From an uncultured Peptococcaceae bacterium (lineage in GTDB: Bacteria; Bacillota; Limnochordia; Darwinibacteriales; Darwinibacteriaceae): a stretch of DNA of 64,000 nucleotides. Shown piece by piece: positions 9,237 through 17,884 of the stretch. Location: the NCBI GenBank assembly GCA_937988745.1, contig CALKAR010000207.1, forward strand, positions 1 to 64,000. Reading direction: 5' to 3'. The notes beneath the pieces were generated by a model that worked only from the letters and a program-made list of their open reading frames with translations, ran no database searches and was not told the DNA's origin. Position 1 is the first letter of the stretch. Each line of letters starts with the position of its first letter. The translations under genes were made by a program, and so were the position numbers.

Positions 9237-10697
9237 TTATTCCTGAGAGTTAAGAAACTCGATTAGTTCTGATCTTTCCACCCGGCTGACGCCGCTGTGT
9301 TCAATGTCAAAGGAAGGATCAATTGGTTCGCCATACTCCCTTTCCATCACTTCCGCAATCCGACTGCGGCAGAAGCCTCCCTGGCACCAGCCCATCGAAG
9401 CCCGCGTGCGGCGCTTAACGGCATCGATGGTCTTCAGCTTAATCCCCCGGTGCAGGGCATCCACGATCTCACCCTCAGTTACCTGTTCACAGCGGCAGAT
9501 AACCTTCTCCGGTGACGACGGGATATGGAGCAGAGGCTCTATTTCACTGCGGGGCCGCAGTTCTTTCCTCTGTATAATCGGCGGTCTGTAGGGATCGAAA
9601 TCGGTCTTTTCTACCAGTTTAAGACCGGCCTTCTCCAAAATGTCCATCACCATATCAGCGATGGCAGGCGCTGCCGTCAGTCCTGGTGACTGGATGCCTG
9701 CCACGTTTACAAAGCCAGACACCCTACTCTCTTCGATGATAAAATCGTTCGTCGAACTTCGGGCTCTAATGCCGGTGAAGCTTCTGATGAACTGACGGGG
9801 ATCAATCTTGTCGTACAGCTCACGGCACTGGTGGTAAATGGCCGCAATCCGCGCCACATCAGTTGAGGTATCCTCTTTAGACGATTCGTCGCTCGCATCA
9901 GGCCCAATCATCAAATTGCCATAATAGGTCGATGTAAGAACAACACCTTTCCCCTTATCGGTTGGTAGCTGAAAAATCACTGAATTGATCGGTTTCCCAC
10001 TTCCCCGAACGAAGAGAAGGTACTGACCGCTGCGCGGAAGGATTTCAAAGTCATCGATTCCCACCATGCGAGCGATTTGGTCTGCATAAACCCCTGCCGT
10101 ATTAATCACGAACCGACTCCGAATTTCACCCTGATTCGTCTCGATAATGAAATCCTGCTGCTCTTTCTGGATTCCGACAACCTCGTGTTCGAGGAGAAGA
10201 GTGACCCCGTTGGCGATTGCATTTTCAGCAAGCGCAATTGCCATTTCATATGGAGAGCAAATCCCTGCTCCTCGGCAGTAAAGTGCCCATTTTAGATCAG
10301 GATTAAGAGCTGGTTCCATCTCCCGCAGCCTGTCCTGGCCAATGATCTCCAAGTCATCTAAACCATTTGCTCTCCCCTGTTCCAAGAGGCGCTGCAGCGG
10401 AGCAGGGTCATCTTCCATCGTAACCACTAAGGAACCGGTTTCGTCAAATCCGAAGTTGAGCTCCTCATTAAGTCTCTTAAACTGCAGCCTGCCCGGATAA
10501 CAAAGCCTCCCGCGCAGAGTCGCACCACTCTCAGCATAACCTCCGTGCACAATTGCACTGTTGGCTTTCGTGGCCCCCATGGATACATCATTACCTTTAT
10601 CTATAAGAGCGACATTGAGATCATAGCGGCTGAGCCAGCGGGCAACTGCCGTTCCCACTATACCCGCCCCAATGATGGCCGCATCGTATTTCTGCAA
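9237..10697 (-). CDS. FAD-dependent oxidoreductase with BFD-type [2Fe-2S] domain (GlpA/LhgO-like)
   Basis: This 486-residue protein starts with a Rossmann FAD motif (AAIIGAGIVGTAVARWL, residues 6-22) and has the glycine-oxidase/glycerol-3-phosphate dehydrogenase (DAO) fold to about residue 370. A C-terminal BFD-like domain supplies CRC near residue 400 and WCQGGFC near 440, the four cysteines for a [2Fe-2S] cluster. Anaerobic GlpA and L-2-hydroxyglutarate oxidase-like proteins of clostridia share this layout. The usual partner genes glpB and glpC are not adjacent, so electrons must leave by another route. The TTG start has AAGGAG eight bases upstream. Substrate could be glycerol-3-phosphate or a 2-hydroxy acid. 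Confidence 0.82.
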   Translation of the reverse strand: MQKYDAAIIGAGIVGTAVARWLSRYDLNVALIDKGNDVSMGATKANSAIVHGGYAESGATLRGRLCYPGRLQFKRLNEELNFGFDETGSLVVTMEDDPAPLQRLLEQGRANGLDDLEIIGQDRLREMEPALNPDLKWALYCRGAGICSPYEMAIALAENAIANGVTLLLEHEVVGIQKEQQDFIIETNQGEIRSRFVINTAGVYADQIARMVGIDDFEILPRSGQYLLFVRGSGKPINSVIFQLPTDKGKGVVLTSTYYGNLMIGPDASDESSKEDTSTDVARIAAIYHQCRELYDKIDPRQFIRSFTGIRARSSTNDFIIEESRVSGFVNVAGIQSPGLTAAPAIADMVMDILEKAGLKLVEKTDFDPYRPPIIQRKELRPRSEIEPLLHIPSSPEKVICRCEQVTEGEIVDALHRGIKLKTIDAVKRRTRASMGWCQGGFCRSRIAEVMEREYGEPIDPSFDIEHSGVSRVERSELIEFLNSQE

Positions 10698-10728
10698 GTT
10701 GTAAACTCCTTTCCCAAGCGCTCTCAGC

Positions 10729-11433
10729 TCAATTAAGCAGTCCCAAAAAGTACTGGAAGTGACCAGTGAGCATTAAAACACCGATCAGCACCAGCAGTCC
10801 ACCTGAGATGCGCTGGATGTACTTAAGATTCTGCTTGATAAAACCCAATACGCCCTGCAGCTTATGCCACAGAAGAGCCGTCAAAATGAAAGGTATACCT
10901 AGCCCTATTCCAAAAACAAACAGGAGCGCCATGCCCGCACGCAGTGTCTGCGTGTGAGATGCCAGCAGCAGTGCGGTTCCCAAAAACGCCCCGAGACATG
11001 GTGTCCATGCCACTGAGAAGGCTCCTCCAAAGACTAAGCTAGACACAAAACCTAAATCGGAGGTCTTGGCCTGCACACTGCTGCTGCGGTTTAACAATCC
11101 AATTCGGATCAGCCCTAAGAAATTGAGGCCAAAGAGAATGACTACAATACCGCTGACCCTGATCAGTGCCTGTCGGTACTCAACCAACAGGCTGCCTATC
11201 GTAGAGGCCGTAGCTCCAAGAAGCACAAACACTACGGTAAATCCCAGCACAAAGCCTACTACATTCCGAAACAAGCGGCTTCGGTCTACCGTCTCTGGAT
11301 CGCTGCCAGCCAGGTACATCAAGTAGACTGGCAGAAGAGGTAGAATGCACGGCGATAGGAAGGCCAAGAGGCCTTCGACAAAGATCAGGCCGAATAAGGC
11401 TGGAGTCACCTCAGGTAGTGCCTGTGCAAACAT
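10729..11433 (-). CDS. CcdA-like cytochrome c biogenesis transmembrane protein
   Basis: A 234-residue DsbD/CcdA-family membrane protein with six predicted helices. The two redox cysteines are placed as expected: LSPCILPLLPVYLMYLAG near residue 32 in helix 1 and WTPCLGAFLG near residue 144 in helix 4. It moves reducing equivalents from cytoplasmic thioredoxin to extracytoplasmic thiol proteins. The start codon overlaps the stop of the upstream TlpA-like gene (TAATG), so the two form a redox pair. With the ccm operon at 60-64 kb, this pair could keep apocytochrome cysteines reduced. Confidence 0.9.
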   Translation of the reverse strand: MFAQALPEVTPALFGLIFVEGLLAFLSPCILPLLPVYLMYLAGSDPETVDRSRLFRNVVGFVLGFTVVFVLLGATASTIGSLLVEYRQALIRVSGIVVILFGLNFLGLIRIGLLNRSSSVQAKTSDLGFVSSLVFGGAFSVAWTPCLGAFLGTALLLASHTQTLRAGMALLFVFGIGLGIPFILTALLWHKLQGVLGFIKQNLKYIQRISGGLLVLIGVLMLTGHFQYFLGLLN

Positions 11434-11942
11434 TATTTTGCCTCCTCAATCAAGTGCTTAACCGCAGCATAACTAGCGGGGCCGATGATGTAGTTATCCA
11501 TATAACCATCAGGATCAATTACAACGGTCACGGGAATTCCGGGAAGCCCGAATATCCGTCCCCCTACCGTTCCATCATCATGCAAGTTGAGGAATGTAAA
11601 GCCGTTGTCCGTCAGATACTTCTCGCCGCTGGCGACGGTTTCCCTGAACCCATCGATCTGGTTCAGCATTAGAAGCACTGCCTCACCCGTTTCCTCCAGC
11701 TCCTCATGGAGTCTCTGGAAATCAGGCATTTCAGCCCGGCAGGGTGGACACCAGCTTGCCCAGAAGTTCAGGACCACTACCTTACCTGCATAGTCAGAGA
11801 GAGAGACTGGTTCACCACGGTTGGACATCAGTGTGAAGTTCGGTACCAGCGGCTTCTCCGTTTCGGCCGCAGCCTGATAAGGAAGTAGAACAAGCCCAAC
11901 CAACAGGCAAATTCCCAGCACAATCCCGATATTCCACCTCAT
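11433..11942 (-). CDS. Secreted thioredoxin-fold protein, TlpA/ResA-like
   Basis: The 169-residue protein has a signal peptide or anchor (residues 1-26) and an AhpC/TSA-Redoxin thioredoxin fold containing the active site FWASWCPPCRAEMP near residue 70. The cis-proline region is GLPGIPVTVVID. ResA/CcmG-type proteins reduce the CXXCH cysteines of apocytochrome c outside the cytoplasm. It is immediately followed by the CcdA-like gene, which would recycle it. AAGGGGG precedes the ATG. Confidence 0.9.
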   Translation of the reverse strand: MRWNIGIVLGICLLVGLVLLPYQAAAETEKPLVPNFTLMSNRGEPVSLSDYAGKVVVLNFWASWCPPCRAEMPDFQRLHEELEETGEAVLLMLNQIDGFRETVASGEKYLTDNGFTFLNLHDDGTVGGRIFGLPGIPVTVVIDPDGYMDNYIIGPASYAAVKHLIEEAK

Positions 11943-12028
11943 CTGTACGCCCCCTTAATTATAAGTATCAAACTTCTTTTATGGGTATTTCTACGGTCTT
12001 GATAAATTTCCTCCAAAATATAAAACGC

Positions 12029-12068
12029 TTGACAACGGATGTCTCTGTGATACATTATTTCTGTATCA
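12029..12068 (+). promoter_or_regulatory. Promoter and palindromic MarR-type operator of the marR-ftsH-cls operon
   Basis: TTGACA at 12029-12034 and a TACATT-type -10 around 12051-12056 form the promoter. A perfect inverted repeat, TGATACA (12048-12054) and TGTATCA (12062-12068), separated by seven bases, overlaps the -10 and the start point. It lies 22 bases before the MarR start codon, which fits autorepression by the first gene of the operon. Confidence 0.65.
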
Positions 12069-12089
12069 TAAATATTATTGGAGGAAAAT

Positions 12090-12539
12090 ATGGAGCTCAT
12101 TGAATTTCGCGATGCCCTTTGGGATTACGTCCGCTTTCTTCGTACAAGCCTGGACTGCCTGTTTCGTCCCATGGTCGAAGATTTAGGCCTGACCATGCTT
12201 CAGGCAAGGATTCTGCTGGAGATACAAGCGGAAGGTGAGATAACTGTCGGCGATTTAGGCGAACACCTCGGTACCGGCAGCGGTAATGTATCTACGATGT
12301 GTAAGAAGCTTGAACAGCTGGGCTATGTTAATCGAGAACGTGCCCGCCACGACGAACGAGTCGTATTCATTTCTCTAACCGATGACGGGCGCAGAATTCT
12401 GACTCAGCTAGAAAAGGATATTGCATCTCGTTATGAAGAAGTAATTAGTAATTGGCCTAAAGAAGATTTTGAACTCATCTACGCAGGTCATGAGAAAATC
12501 AGAGAAATTCTCAAAGCTATGCTTGAACAATCACAGTGA
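12090..12539 (+). CDS. MarR-family transcriptional regulator
   Basis: A 149-residue winged-helix regulator. The recognition region is ITVGDLGEHLGTGSGNVSTMCKKLEQLGYV (residues about 52-81), followed by the wing RERARHDERVVFISLTDDG. GGAGGA lies upstream of the ATG at 12090. It is the first gene of an apparent operon with ftsH (15 bases downstream) and cardiolipin synthase, and a palindromic operator covers its promoter. It probably represses this operon until an unknown signal, perhaps a lipophilic or membrane-active compound, releases it. The signal is inference. Confidence 0.87.
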   Translation: MELIEFRDALWDYVRFLRTSLDCLFRPMVEDLGLTMLQARILLEIQAEGEITVGDLGEHLGTGSGNVSTMCKKLEQLGYVNRERARHDERVVFISLTDDGRRILTQLEKDIASRYEEVISNWPKEDFELIYAGHEKIREILKAMLEQSQ

Positions 12540-12554
12540 AAAGGAGGCAGCCGT

Positions 12555-14378
12555 ATGGAAGAAACCCCTAACGCAAGGAAACCTTTAATATTCTACTACA
12601 TCGTTTCTCTCATCCTGATTCTGCTGTTTAACGCATTTGTTTTTCCGATGTTGATGCGAGCACGTCTTGTCGAAGTCGAATATTCCACCTTTCTAAAAAT
12701 GGTAGAATCAGGCTCTGTTCAGCAGGTAGAAATTGATACGAGTGGTGAGCGGATAGTATTTACCGCGCGGGACGAAAGAGGGTTTGAGCAGACATACGTC
12801 ACTGGAGCGATGGATGACCCGGACCTCGTCAACAGGCTGCTTGCTAGCGACAGCAGCATCCGCTTCTCGAAGGTACTCCCGCATCCAAGTTCACCCCTGA
12901 TCAGCTTTTTGCTGAGCTGGATTGTTCCCGTACTCATCTTTGTGGGACTCGGTCAGCTCTTTCAGCGGCAGATGCGAAGTCGGATGGGCAATGCCCTGGC
13001 TTTTGGTAAAAGCAACGCACGCGTCTACGTGAAAGCAGAAACAGGCATCACCTTCGATGATGTTGCTGGTCAAGATGAGGCGAAGGAAGCACTCACCGAA
13101 ATCGTAGATTTCCTGCATAATCCCGAACGTTACGCAGAGATCGGAGCGGTCCTGCCTAAAGGAGCACTCCTCGTAGGCCCTCCCGGTACCGGTAAGACCC
13201 TGCTCGCCAAAGCTGTTGCCGGTGAGGCAAATGTCCCTTTCTTCTCCATTTCCGGCTCTGAGTTCGTAGAGATGTTTGTTGGTTTGGGAGCCGCAAAAGT
13301 ACGGGATCTATTTAAACAGGCTGAGGAAAAAGCACCGTGCATAGTGTTTATCGATGAAATTGATACGATCGGGAAAAAGCGCGGCGACGGAGGCCTAGGC
13401 GGCCACGATGAACGGGAGCAGACACTAAACCAGCTCTTAACTGAAATGGACGGCTTCGACAGCCGCAAAGGTGTTGTACTCCTGGCTGCTACCAACCGGC
13501 CCGAGTCACTCGATCCCGCACTCCTCAGACCCGGTAGATTTGACCGGCGTATTCCAGTGGAATTGCCTGACCTTGCCGGCCGGATTGCAATTTTGAAGGT
13601 CCATGCAAAGAAGATCAAGACAGAAGGCCCGATCGACTTTGCTCCCATCGCGCGCGCGACAGCAGGAGCTTCCGGAGCCGACCTAGCAAACATCATCAAT
13701 GAAGCGGCGCTGCGTGCAGTGCGTCAAGGACGCAGTGCTGTTCGGCAGATTGACTTAGAAGAAAGCGTGGAAGTTGTACTGGCAGGTTACGAACGCAAGA
13801 ATACTACTCTATCACCTAGAGAACGAGAAATGGTCGCCTACCATGAGATTGGGCATGCCATTGTGGCGGCAAAACAAGGTGATCAGGCTCCAGTGCATAA
13901 AATCACCATAGTGCCCCGTACTTCGGGAGCCCTGGGCTACACCCTACAGATCGATGAAAGTGATCGCTATCTCGTTACCAAGGAAGAAGCTTTCGCCCGA
14001 TTAGCTACCCTTACAGGCGGACGAGCAGCAGAAGAGCTAGTCTTCAATACTGTAACTACTGGAGCAGCTAATGATATCGAACAGGCCACCAATATTGCAC
14101 GAGCGATGGTAACCCGCTTCGGGATGAGCGAGCGCTTCGGAATGATCGCCCTCGAAGCTGAAACAAGTCCCTATCTTGGGGGAACCACGCAGATGACTTG
14201 TTCCAGCGAAACAGCTGCTCAGATCGATCAAGAAGTGATGAATATCATCAACAGAGCGCACGAGAGGGCAATCGCTATACTAAAGGATAACATAGAGAAA
14301 CTGCATGAATTAGCGAGACATCTGTTGGAGAAGGAGACAATCTCTGGCGAAGAATTTCTCCGTATACTAAACGGATAG
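12555..14378 (+). CDS. ftsH: ATP-dependent zinc metalloprotease FtsH
   Basis: The 607-residue membrane AAA+ protease has two N-terminal transmembrane helices (about residues 12-32 and 113-134) flanking a small extracytoplasmic domain. The AAA domain follows with Walker A GPPGTGKT (208-215), Walker B IVFIDEID and the second region of homology [20 protein letters not shown]. The M41 peptidase domain has the zinc motif HEIGH at 430-434. It degrades misassembled membrane proteins and some regulators. The gene is unusual in sitting in a MarR-controlled operon with cardiolipin synthase instead of the common tilS-hpt-ftsH setting, so it may be a second, inducible copy. Confidence 0.95.
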   Translation: MEETPNARKPLIFYYIVSLILILLFNAFVFPMLMRARLVEVEYSTFLKMVESGSVQQVEIDTSGERIVFTARDERGFEQTYVTGAMDDPDLVNRLLASDSSIRFSKVLPHPSSPLISFLLSWIVPVLIFVGLGQLFQRQMRSRMGNALAFGKSNARVYVKAETGITFDDVAGQDEAKEALTEIVDFLHNPERYAEIGAVLPKGALLVGPPGTGKTLLAKAVAGEANVPFFSISGSEFVEMFVGLGAAKVRDLFKQAEEKAPCIVFIDEIDTIGKKRGDGGLGGHDEREQTLNQLLTEMDGFDSRKGVVLLAATNRPESLDPALLRPGRFDRRIPVELPDLAGRIAILKVHAKKIKTEGPIDFAPIARATAGASGADLANIINEAALRAVRQGRSAVRQIDLEESVEVVLAGYERKNTTLSPREREMVAYHEIGHAIVAAKQGDQAPVHKITIVPRTSGALGYTLQIDESDRYLVTKEEAFARLATLTGGRAAEELVFNTVTTGAANDIEQATNIARAMVTRFGMSERFGMIALEAETSPYLGGTTQMTCSSETAAQIDQEVMNIINRAHERAIAILKDNIEKLHELARHLLEKETISGEEFLRILNG

Positions 14379-14397
14379 CAAGGATGGATGCACCGCT

Positions 14398-15930
14398 ATG
14401 AAAAAACTACTGAACCTGCTGTTTCATCGTGCTGTACTAGTTGCGGCGGCAATAGTCATGCAAGTTGCCGCCCTGATTCTCATGATCAACCGGTTCTCGG
14501 CCTATTTTTCTGTGTTTTATGGAATTACATTGGCAGCCAGTATTGTGGCAGTTCTGGCTATTGCCAACGGTAAAGGGAATGCTGGATACAAAATCGCCTG
14601 GATCATTCTGATTTTGTCATTTCCCATCTTTGGAGGACTTTTCTATCTGATGTTCGGCGGCAGCCGTATGGGCACCTATCTTAAGAAGCGTATGGACAGC
14701 ATGCGGCAGCAGCTAATTGATGCACTGCCACCAGATGACTCCATTCTGGAGGAACTAAATGAAGAAAACCCAGATGCGGCCCGGCAAGTACACTATCTGA
14801 TGCACCATGCTCACTGCCCACCTTACAAAAACACGTTTACCAAGTATCTACCCCTCGGAGAAGACAAGTTTGAGGCACTTGTGGAAGAACTGAAAAAAGC
14901 CGAACGATATATCTTCCTAGAGTATTTCATTGTCGAAGAAGGCATCATGTGGAACACCATCCTCGAAATCCTTAAGGAAAAGGCCGCGGCTGGTGTCGAT
15001 GTGCGCATGATCTACGATGACGTGGGCTGCATTATGAAGCTGCCCTATCGTTATGACAAAAAGCTCGAGAAAATGGGGATCAAATGCTGCCGATTCAACC
15101 CCTTTATTCCGGTCCTTTCCGCCCGTCTAAACAACCGTAACCATCGCAAAATTGCTGTAATTGACGGTCATACGGCCTTTACAGGTGGAATCAATCTAGC
15201 AGACGAATACATTAACGCCTATGAAAAATATGGGCACTGGAAAGACTCAGCCATAATGGTGAAGGGCCCTGGTGCCTGGAGCCTCACTGTAATGTTCCTT
15301 ACCATGTGGAACTACCTGAGGGGAACCAATGAAGATCTTTCTGCATTTCAACCAGAGAAGTTACCGGAGATTCCCCCTTCGAAGGGAATTGTACAGCCGT
15401 ATCATGATAATCCTCTCGATGAAGACCCGGTGGGCGAAACAGTCTATCTAAATATGATTGGCCGGGCAAAACGGTATATTTACATTAATACGCCCTATCT
15501 CATTCTGGATAGCGCTATGCAGACCGCCCTTTGTACAGCGGCCGAGTCGGGAGTAGATGTGCGTATCGTAACACCTCACATCCCCGACAAATGGTACGTT
15601 CACGCTGTCTCCCGCTCGTACTACCAAGTGCTGATGGAAGCCGGTGTGAAAATCTACGAGTATACTCCCGGCTTTATGCACTGCAAGACCTTCGTGGTAG
15701 ACGACGAGTTTGCAGTTGTGGGAACGATCAATTTAGATTACCGCAGCCTATACCAGCACTTCGAATGTGGAGTATGGCTGTACAATACATGCAGCGTGGA
15801 GGAAATCCGCGATGACTTCCTCAAGACCTTGGACCAGTGCCATGAGTTTGATCTAGACGCATACTTAAACCGCAGTCTCTACAAGCGCATCGGCACTGCC
15901 ATACTGAGGCTGTTTGCACCGCTCATGTAG
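14398..15930 (+). CDS. cls: Cardiolipin synthase (phospholipase D family)
   Basis: The 510-residue enzyme has two N-terminal membrane helices (about residues 10-30 and 38-80) and two PLD domains. Their HKD motifs are HRKIAVID near residue 249 and HCKTFVVD near residue 428, each followed by the GG/GT-N stretch typical of Cls (FTGGINLAD, VGTINLDYRS). It condenses phosphatidylglycerol molecules to cardiolipin at the membrane. It follows ftsH by 19 bases in the MarR-controlled operon, suggesting a joint response to membrane damage. Confidence 0.93.
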   Translation: MKKLLNLLFHRAVLVAAAIVMQVAALILMINRFSAYFSVFYGITLAASIVAVLAIANGKGNAGYKIAWIILILSFPIFGGLFYLMFGGSRMGTYLKKRMDSMRQQLIDALPPDDSILEELNEENPDAARQVHYLMHHAHCPPYKNTFTKYLPLGEDKFEALVEELKKAERYIFLEYFIVEEGIMWNTILEILKEKAAAGVDVRMIYDDVGCIMKLPYRYDKKLEKMGIKCCRFNPFIPVLSARLNNRNHRKIAVIDGHTAFTGGINLADEYINAYEKYGHWKDSAIMVKGPGAWSLTVMFLTMWNYLRGTNEDLSAFQPEKLPEIPPSKGIVQPYHDNPLDEDPVGETVYLNMIGRAKRYIYINTPYLILDSAMQTALCTAAESGVDVRIVTPHIPDKWYVHAVSRSYYQVLMEAGVKIYEYTPGFMHCKTFVVDDEFAVVGTINLDYRSLYQHFECGVWLYNTCSVEEIRDDFLKTLDQCHEFDLDAYLNRSLYKRIGTAILRLFAPLM

Positions 15931-15938
15931 AATTAAAA

Positions 15939-15961
15939 AAAGGCCCTGCACAAGGGCCTTT
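15939..15961. terminator. Bidirectional terminator between cls and the old yellow enzyme gene
   Basis: AAAGGCCCT pairs with AGGGCCTTT around a short loop. A/T tracts on both sides let it work for both convergent genes. Confidence 0.8.
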
Positions 15962-15964
15962 CTC

Positions 15965-16972
15965 TTACCTCAATGCTGCCCGTCTATACTGTTCGGGCCA
16001 CTTCTTCGCTTGATCTGTCATGGCCAGAAGCGGCCAATAAGGATTGCGCAGCAGCTCGCGACCAAGTGCGACAAAATCCGCTCGGCCATTCAGCAAAATC
16101 TCCTCGGCTAATTCCACCTGAGAAATTAAACCGACGGCAATCGTAGGAATATCCACTTCTCTGCGCACTGACTCAGCGTAAGTTACCTGGTACCCTGGGC
16201 CAGTCTTAATCGGTGTAGGCAGCAGCCCACCTGAACTCACGTCGATCAGATCGACACCTCTTTTCTTCAGCTCCGCAGCAATAGCAATGGTATCCTCAAC
16301 TGTGAGGCCGCCATCCAAGTAATCGACAGCGGAGAGACGCACAGACAGAGGCTTCTCCTCTGGCCATTCTTTCTGCACTGCTTCCACGACCTCTAAGAGA
16401 AAGCGCAGGCGGCCTGCAAAATCTCCACCGTACTCATCATCACGCAGATTGCTCAATGGAGAAAGAAATTCATGGATCAGATATCCGTGGGCTGCATGAA
16501 TCTGAAGCACATCGAAACCTGCTAGATCAGCCCGGCGAGCGGCGGCAGCCCATTTTTCAACCATCGCAGCAATCTCCTCTCGAGATAGGGCCTCCGGCAT
16601 TGGCTTATCTGGTCCTGCTGGCAGCGCCGATGGTGCCACCAGCTCCGGTCCGCAGGCTTTTCGGCCTGCGTGCGCGATTTGGATTCCCATGACTGTGCCC
16701 TGTGCACGGCAGAAATCTACCATCTGCCGCAGAGGATCAATGTGTGAATCATCCCAGAGGCCCAGATCCTGGCGGGAAATACGGCCCCGAGGCTCAACAG
16801 CAGTTGCTTCCACAATAATACAGCCTACTCCGCCAACCGCTCGCGTACCGTAGTGGACGAAGTGCCACTCATTGGCTACACCATCTTCGCCTGCCGAATA
16901 CTGGCACATCGGTGGCATCACAATACGGTTTGGAAATGTTACTGATTTAAGTTCAAACGGTGTGAAAAGCAT
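15965..16972 (-). CDS. NADH:flavin oxidoreductase, YqjM/NamA-like old yellow enzyme
   Basis: The 335-residue TIM-barrel flavoenzyme matches YqjM-type ene-reductases. N-terminal LFTPFELKSVTFPNRIVMPPMC carries the FMN-contacting Cys. The HAGRKA stretch carries a histidine, and IHAAHGYLIHEFLSPLSN is the catalytic His region. The C terminus GRADFVALGRELLRNPYWP is typical. Such enzymes reduce alpha,beta-unsaturated carbonyls and some nitro compounds. AGAGGTG precedes the ATG at 16972; an ATG six codons upstream, overlapping the stop of the preceding gene as ATGA, is a coupled alternative. Confidence 0.9.
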   Translation of the reverse strand: MLFTPFELKSVTFPNRIVMPPMCQYSAGEDGVANEWHFVHYGTRAVGGVGCIIVEATAVEPRGRISRQDLGLWDDSHIDPLRQMVDFCRAQGTVMGIQIAHAGRKACGPELVAPSALPAGPDKPMPEALSREEIAAMVEKWAAAARRADLAGFDVLQIHAAHGYLIHEFLSPLSNLRDDEYGGDFAGRLRFLLEVVEAVQKEWPEEKPLSVRLSAVDYLDGGLTVEDTIAIAAELKKRGVDLIDVSSGGLLPTPIKTGPGYQVTYAESVRREVDIPTIAVGLISQVELAEEILLNGRADFVALGRELLRNPYWPLLAMTDQAKKWPEQYRRAALR

Positions 16973-16986
16973 CTCTGCACCTCTGT

Positions 16987-17754
16987 TCATCGTACTGGCA
17001 GTTGCAATCGAGCTCTAATTGGATAGTGATCCGACGGAAAACGTCCATCGACCTTGTCTCGAATGACTTCCGCGTCAAGAACTCCTACATTCGAAGACAC
17101 AAAGATATAATCAATCCAACCACCGACGCCTAGTCCTGAAAACCCATGGAAAGTGGCACGCCCTGCACCCTTTTCTTGTAGAGCATCAGTCAGGTGCTCT
17201 CTTAGAAATTGAATGGGGATACTGGGGGGCTCGCAGTTAAAATCGCCCGTTAACACGCAGGGTAAATTGCGTTCCACAAACGGACGCATTCTCTCCCACA
17301 CCAATTCAGCACCAAGGCGTCGGGCATCTTCCCCTTCGTGGTCGAGGTGAGTGTTGAACATCACAAACTCATGTCCCCCGTCTTTGGTGCGGAAATAGCC
17401 CCACGTGCAGATGCGAGGCAGCGAGCTGTCCCAAGATCTGCTGCCGGGGACCTCAGGAGTAGAAGAGAGCCAGAACTGGCCTTCCTCGACAAGCTCAAGG
17501 AGATCTGATCTGTAGTATATGGCGCAGAATTCATCAGCTTCATCTGAACCGCGTCCACGGCCAATTCGTCTGTATTCGGGTAGATCAGTGTCTAAATCGG
17601 CAAGCATAGCCGGGAGTCCTTCTTGAGTTCCTAAAACCTGTGGCGCAAACTTCTGAATCACAGATACCACCGCACTGCGGCGGTTAGGCCAGGCGTTACA
17701 CCCATCTCCTTTGTTCCAATAGCGCAAGTTAAAAGACATCACATCGATATTCAC
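16987..17754 (-). CDS. Endonuclease/exonuclease/phosphatase (EEP) family hydrolase
   Basis: A 255-residue cytoplasmic EEP-fold enzyme. Conserved metal and catalytic stretches are MSFNLRYWN at the N terminus, LGTQEG near residue 45, FNTHLDHEG, LTGDFNCEP and a final PSDHYPIRA with the catalytic Asp-His. Proteins with this set are Mg2+-dependent phosphodiesterases or phosphatases acting on nucleic acids, lipids or sugars; the substrate cannot be told. The GTG at 17754 has AGGAGG six bases upstream. The frame stays open upstream into the next gene's terminator, but no good start exists there. Confidence 0.85.
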   Translation of the reverse strand: MNIDVMSFNLRYWNKGDGCNAWPNRRSAVVSVIQKFAPQVLGTQEGLPAMLADLDTDLPEYRRIGRGRGSDEADEFCAIYYRSDLLELVEEGQFWLSSTPEVPGSRSWDSSLPRICTWGYFRTKDGGHEFVMFNTHLDHEGEDARRLGAELVWERMRPFVERNLPCVLTGDFNCEPPSIPIQFLREHLTDALQEKGAGRATFHGFSGLGVGGWIDYIFVSSNVGVLDAEVIRDKVDGRFPSDHYPIRARLQLPVR

Positions 17755-17840
17755 AGTACAGCCTCCTGATGCATTTGTGGCGGGGACGCCCTCCACCTTT
17801 ATTAAACGCGTGGGATGGGTTCCCCTTCCAGTATGGAAGA

Positions 17841-17868
17841 AAAGCGACCTCCATATTGGGGTCGCTTT
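17841..17868 (-). terminator. Intrinsic terminator of the hybrid-cluster protein gene
   Basis: AAAGCGACC pairs with GGTCGCTTT over a 10-base loop. On the minus strand the stem ends in a T-rich run, placed 17 bases after the hcp stop codon. Confidence 0.75.
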
Positions 17869-17884
17869 ATGCTTTATCTCTATT

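Noticed and set aside
13130..13699. 189-codon frame antisense to ftsH
   Set aside because: The opposite strand encodes the fully conserved AAA domain; the antisense frame is arginine/serine/proline-rich without motifs.
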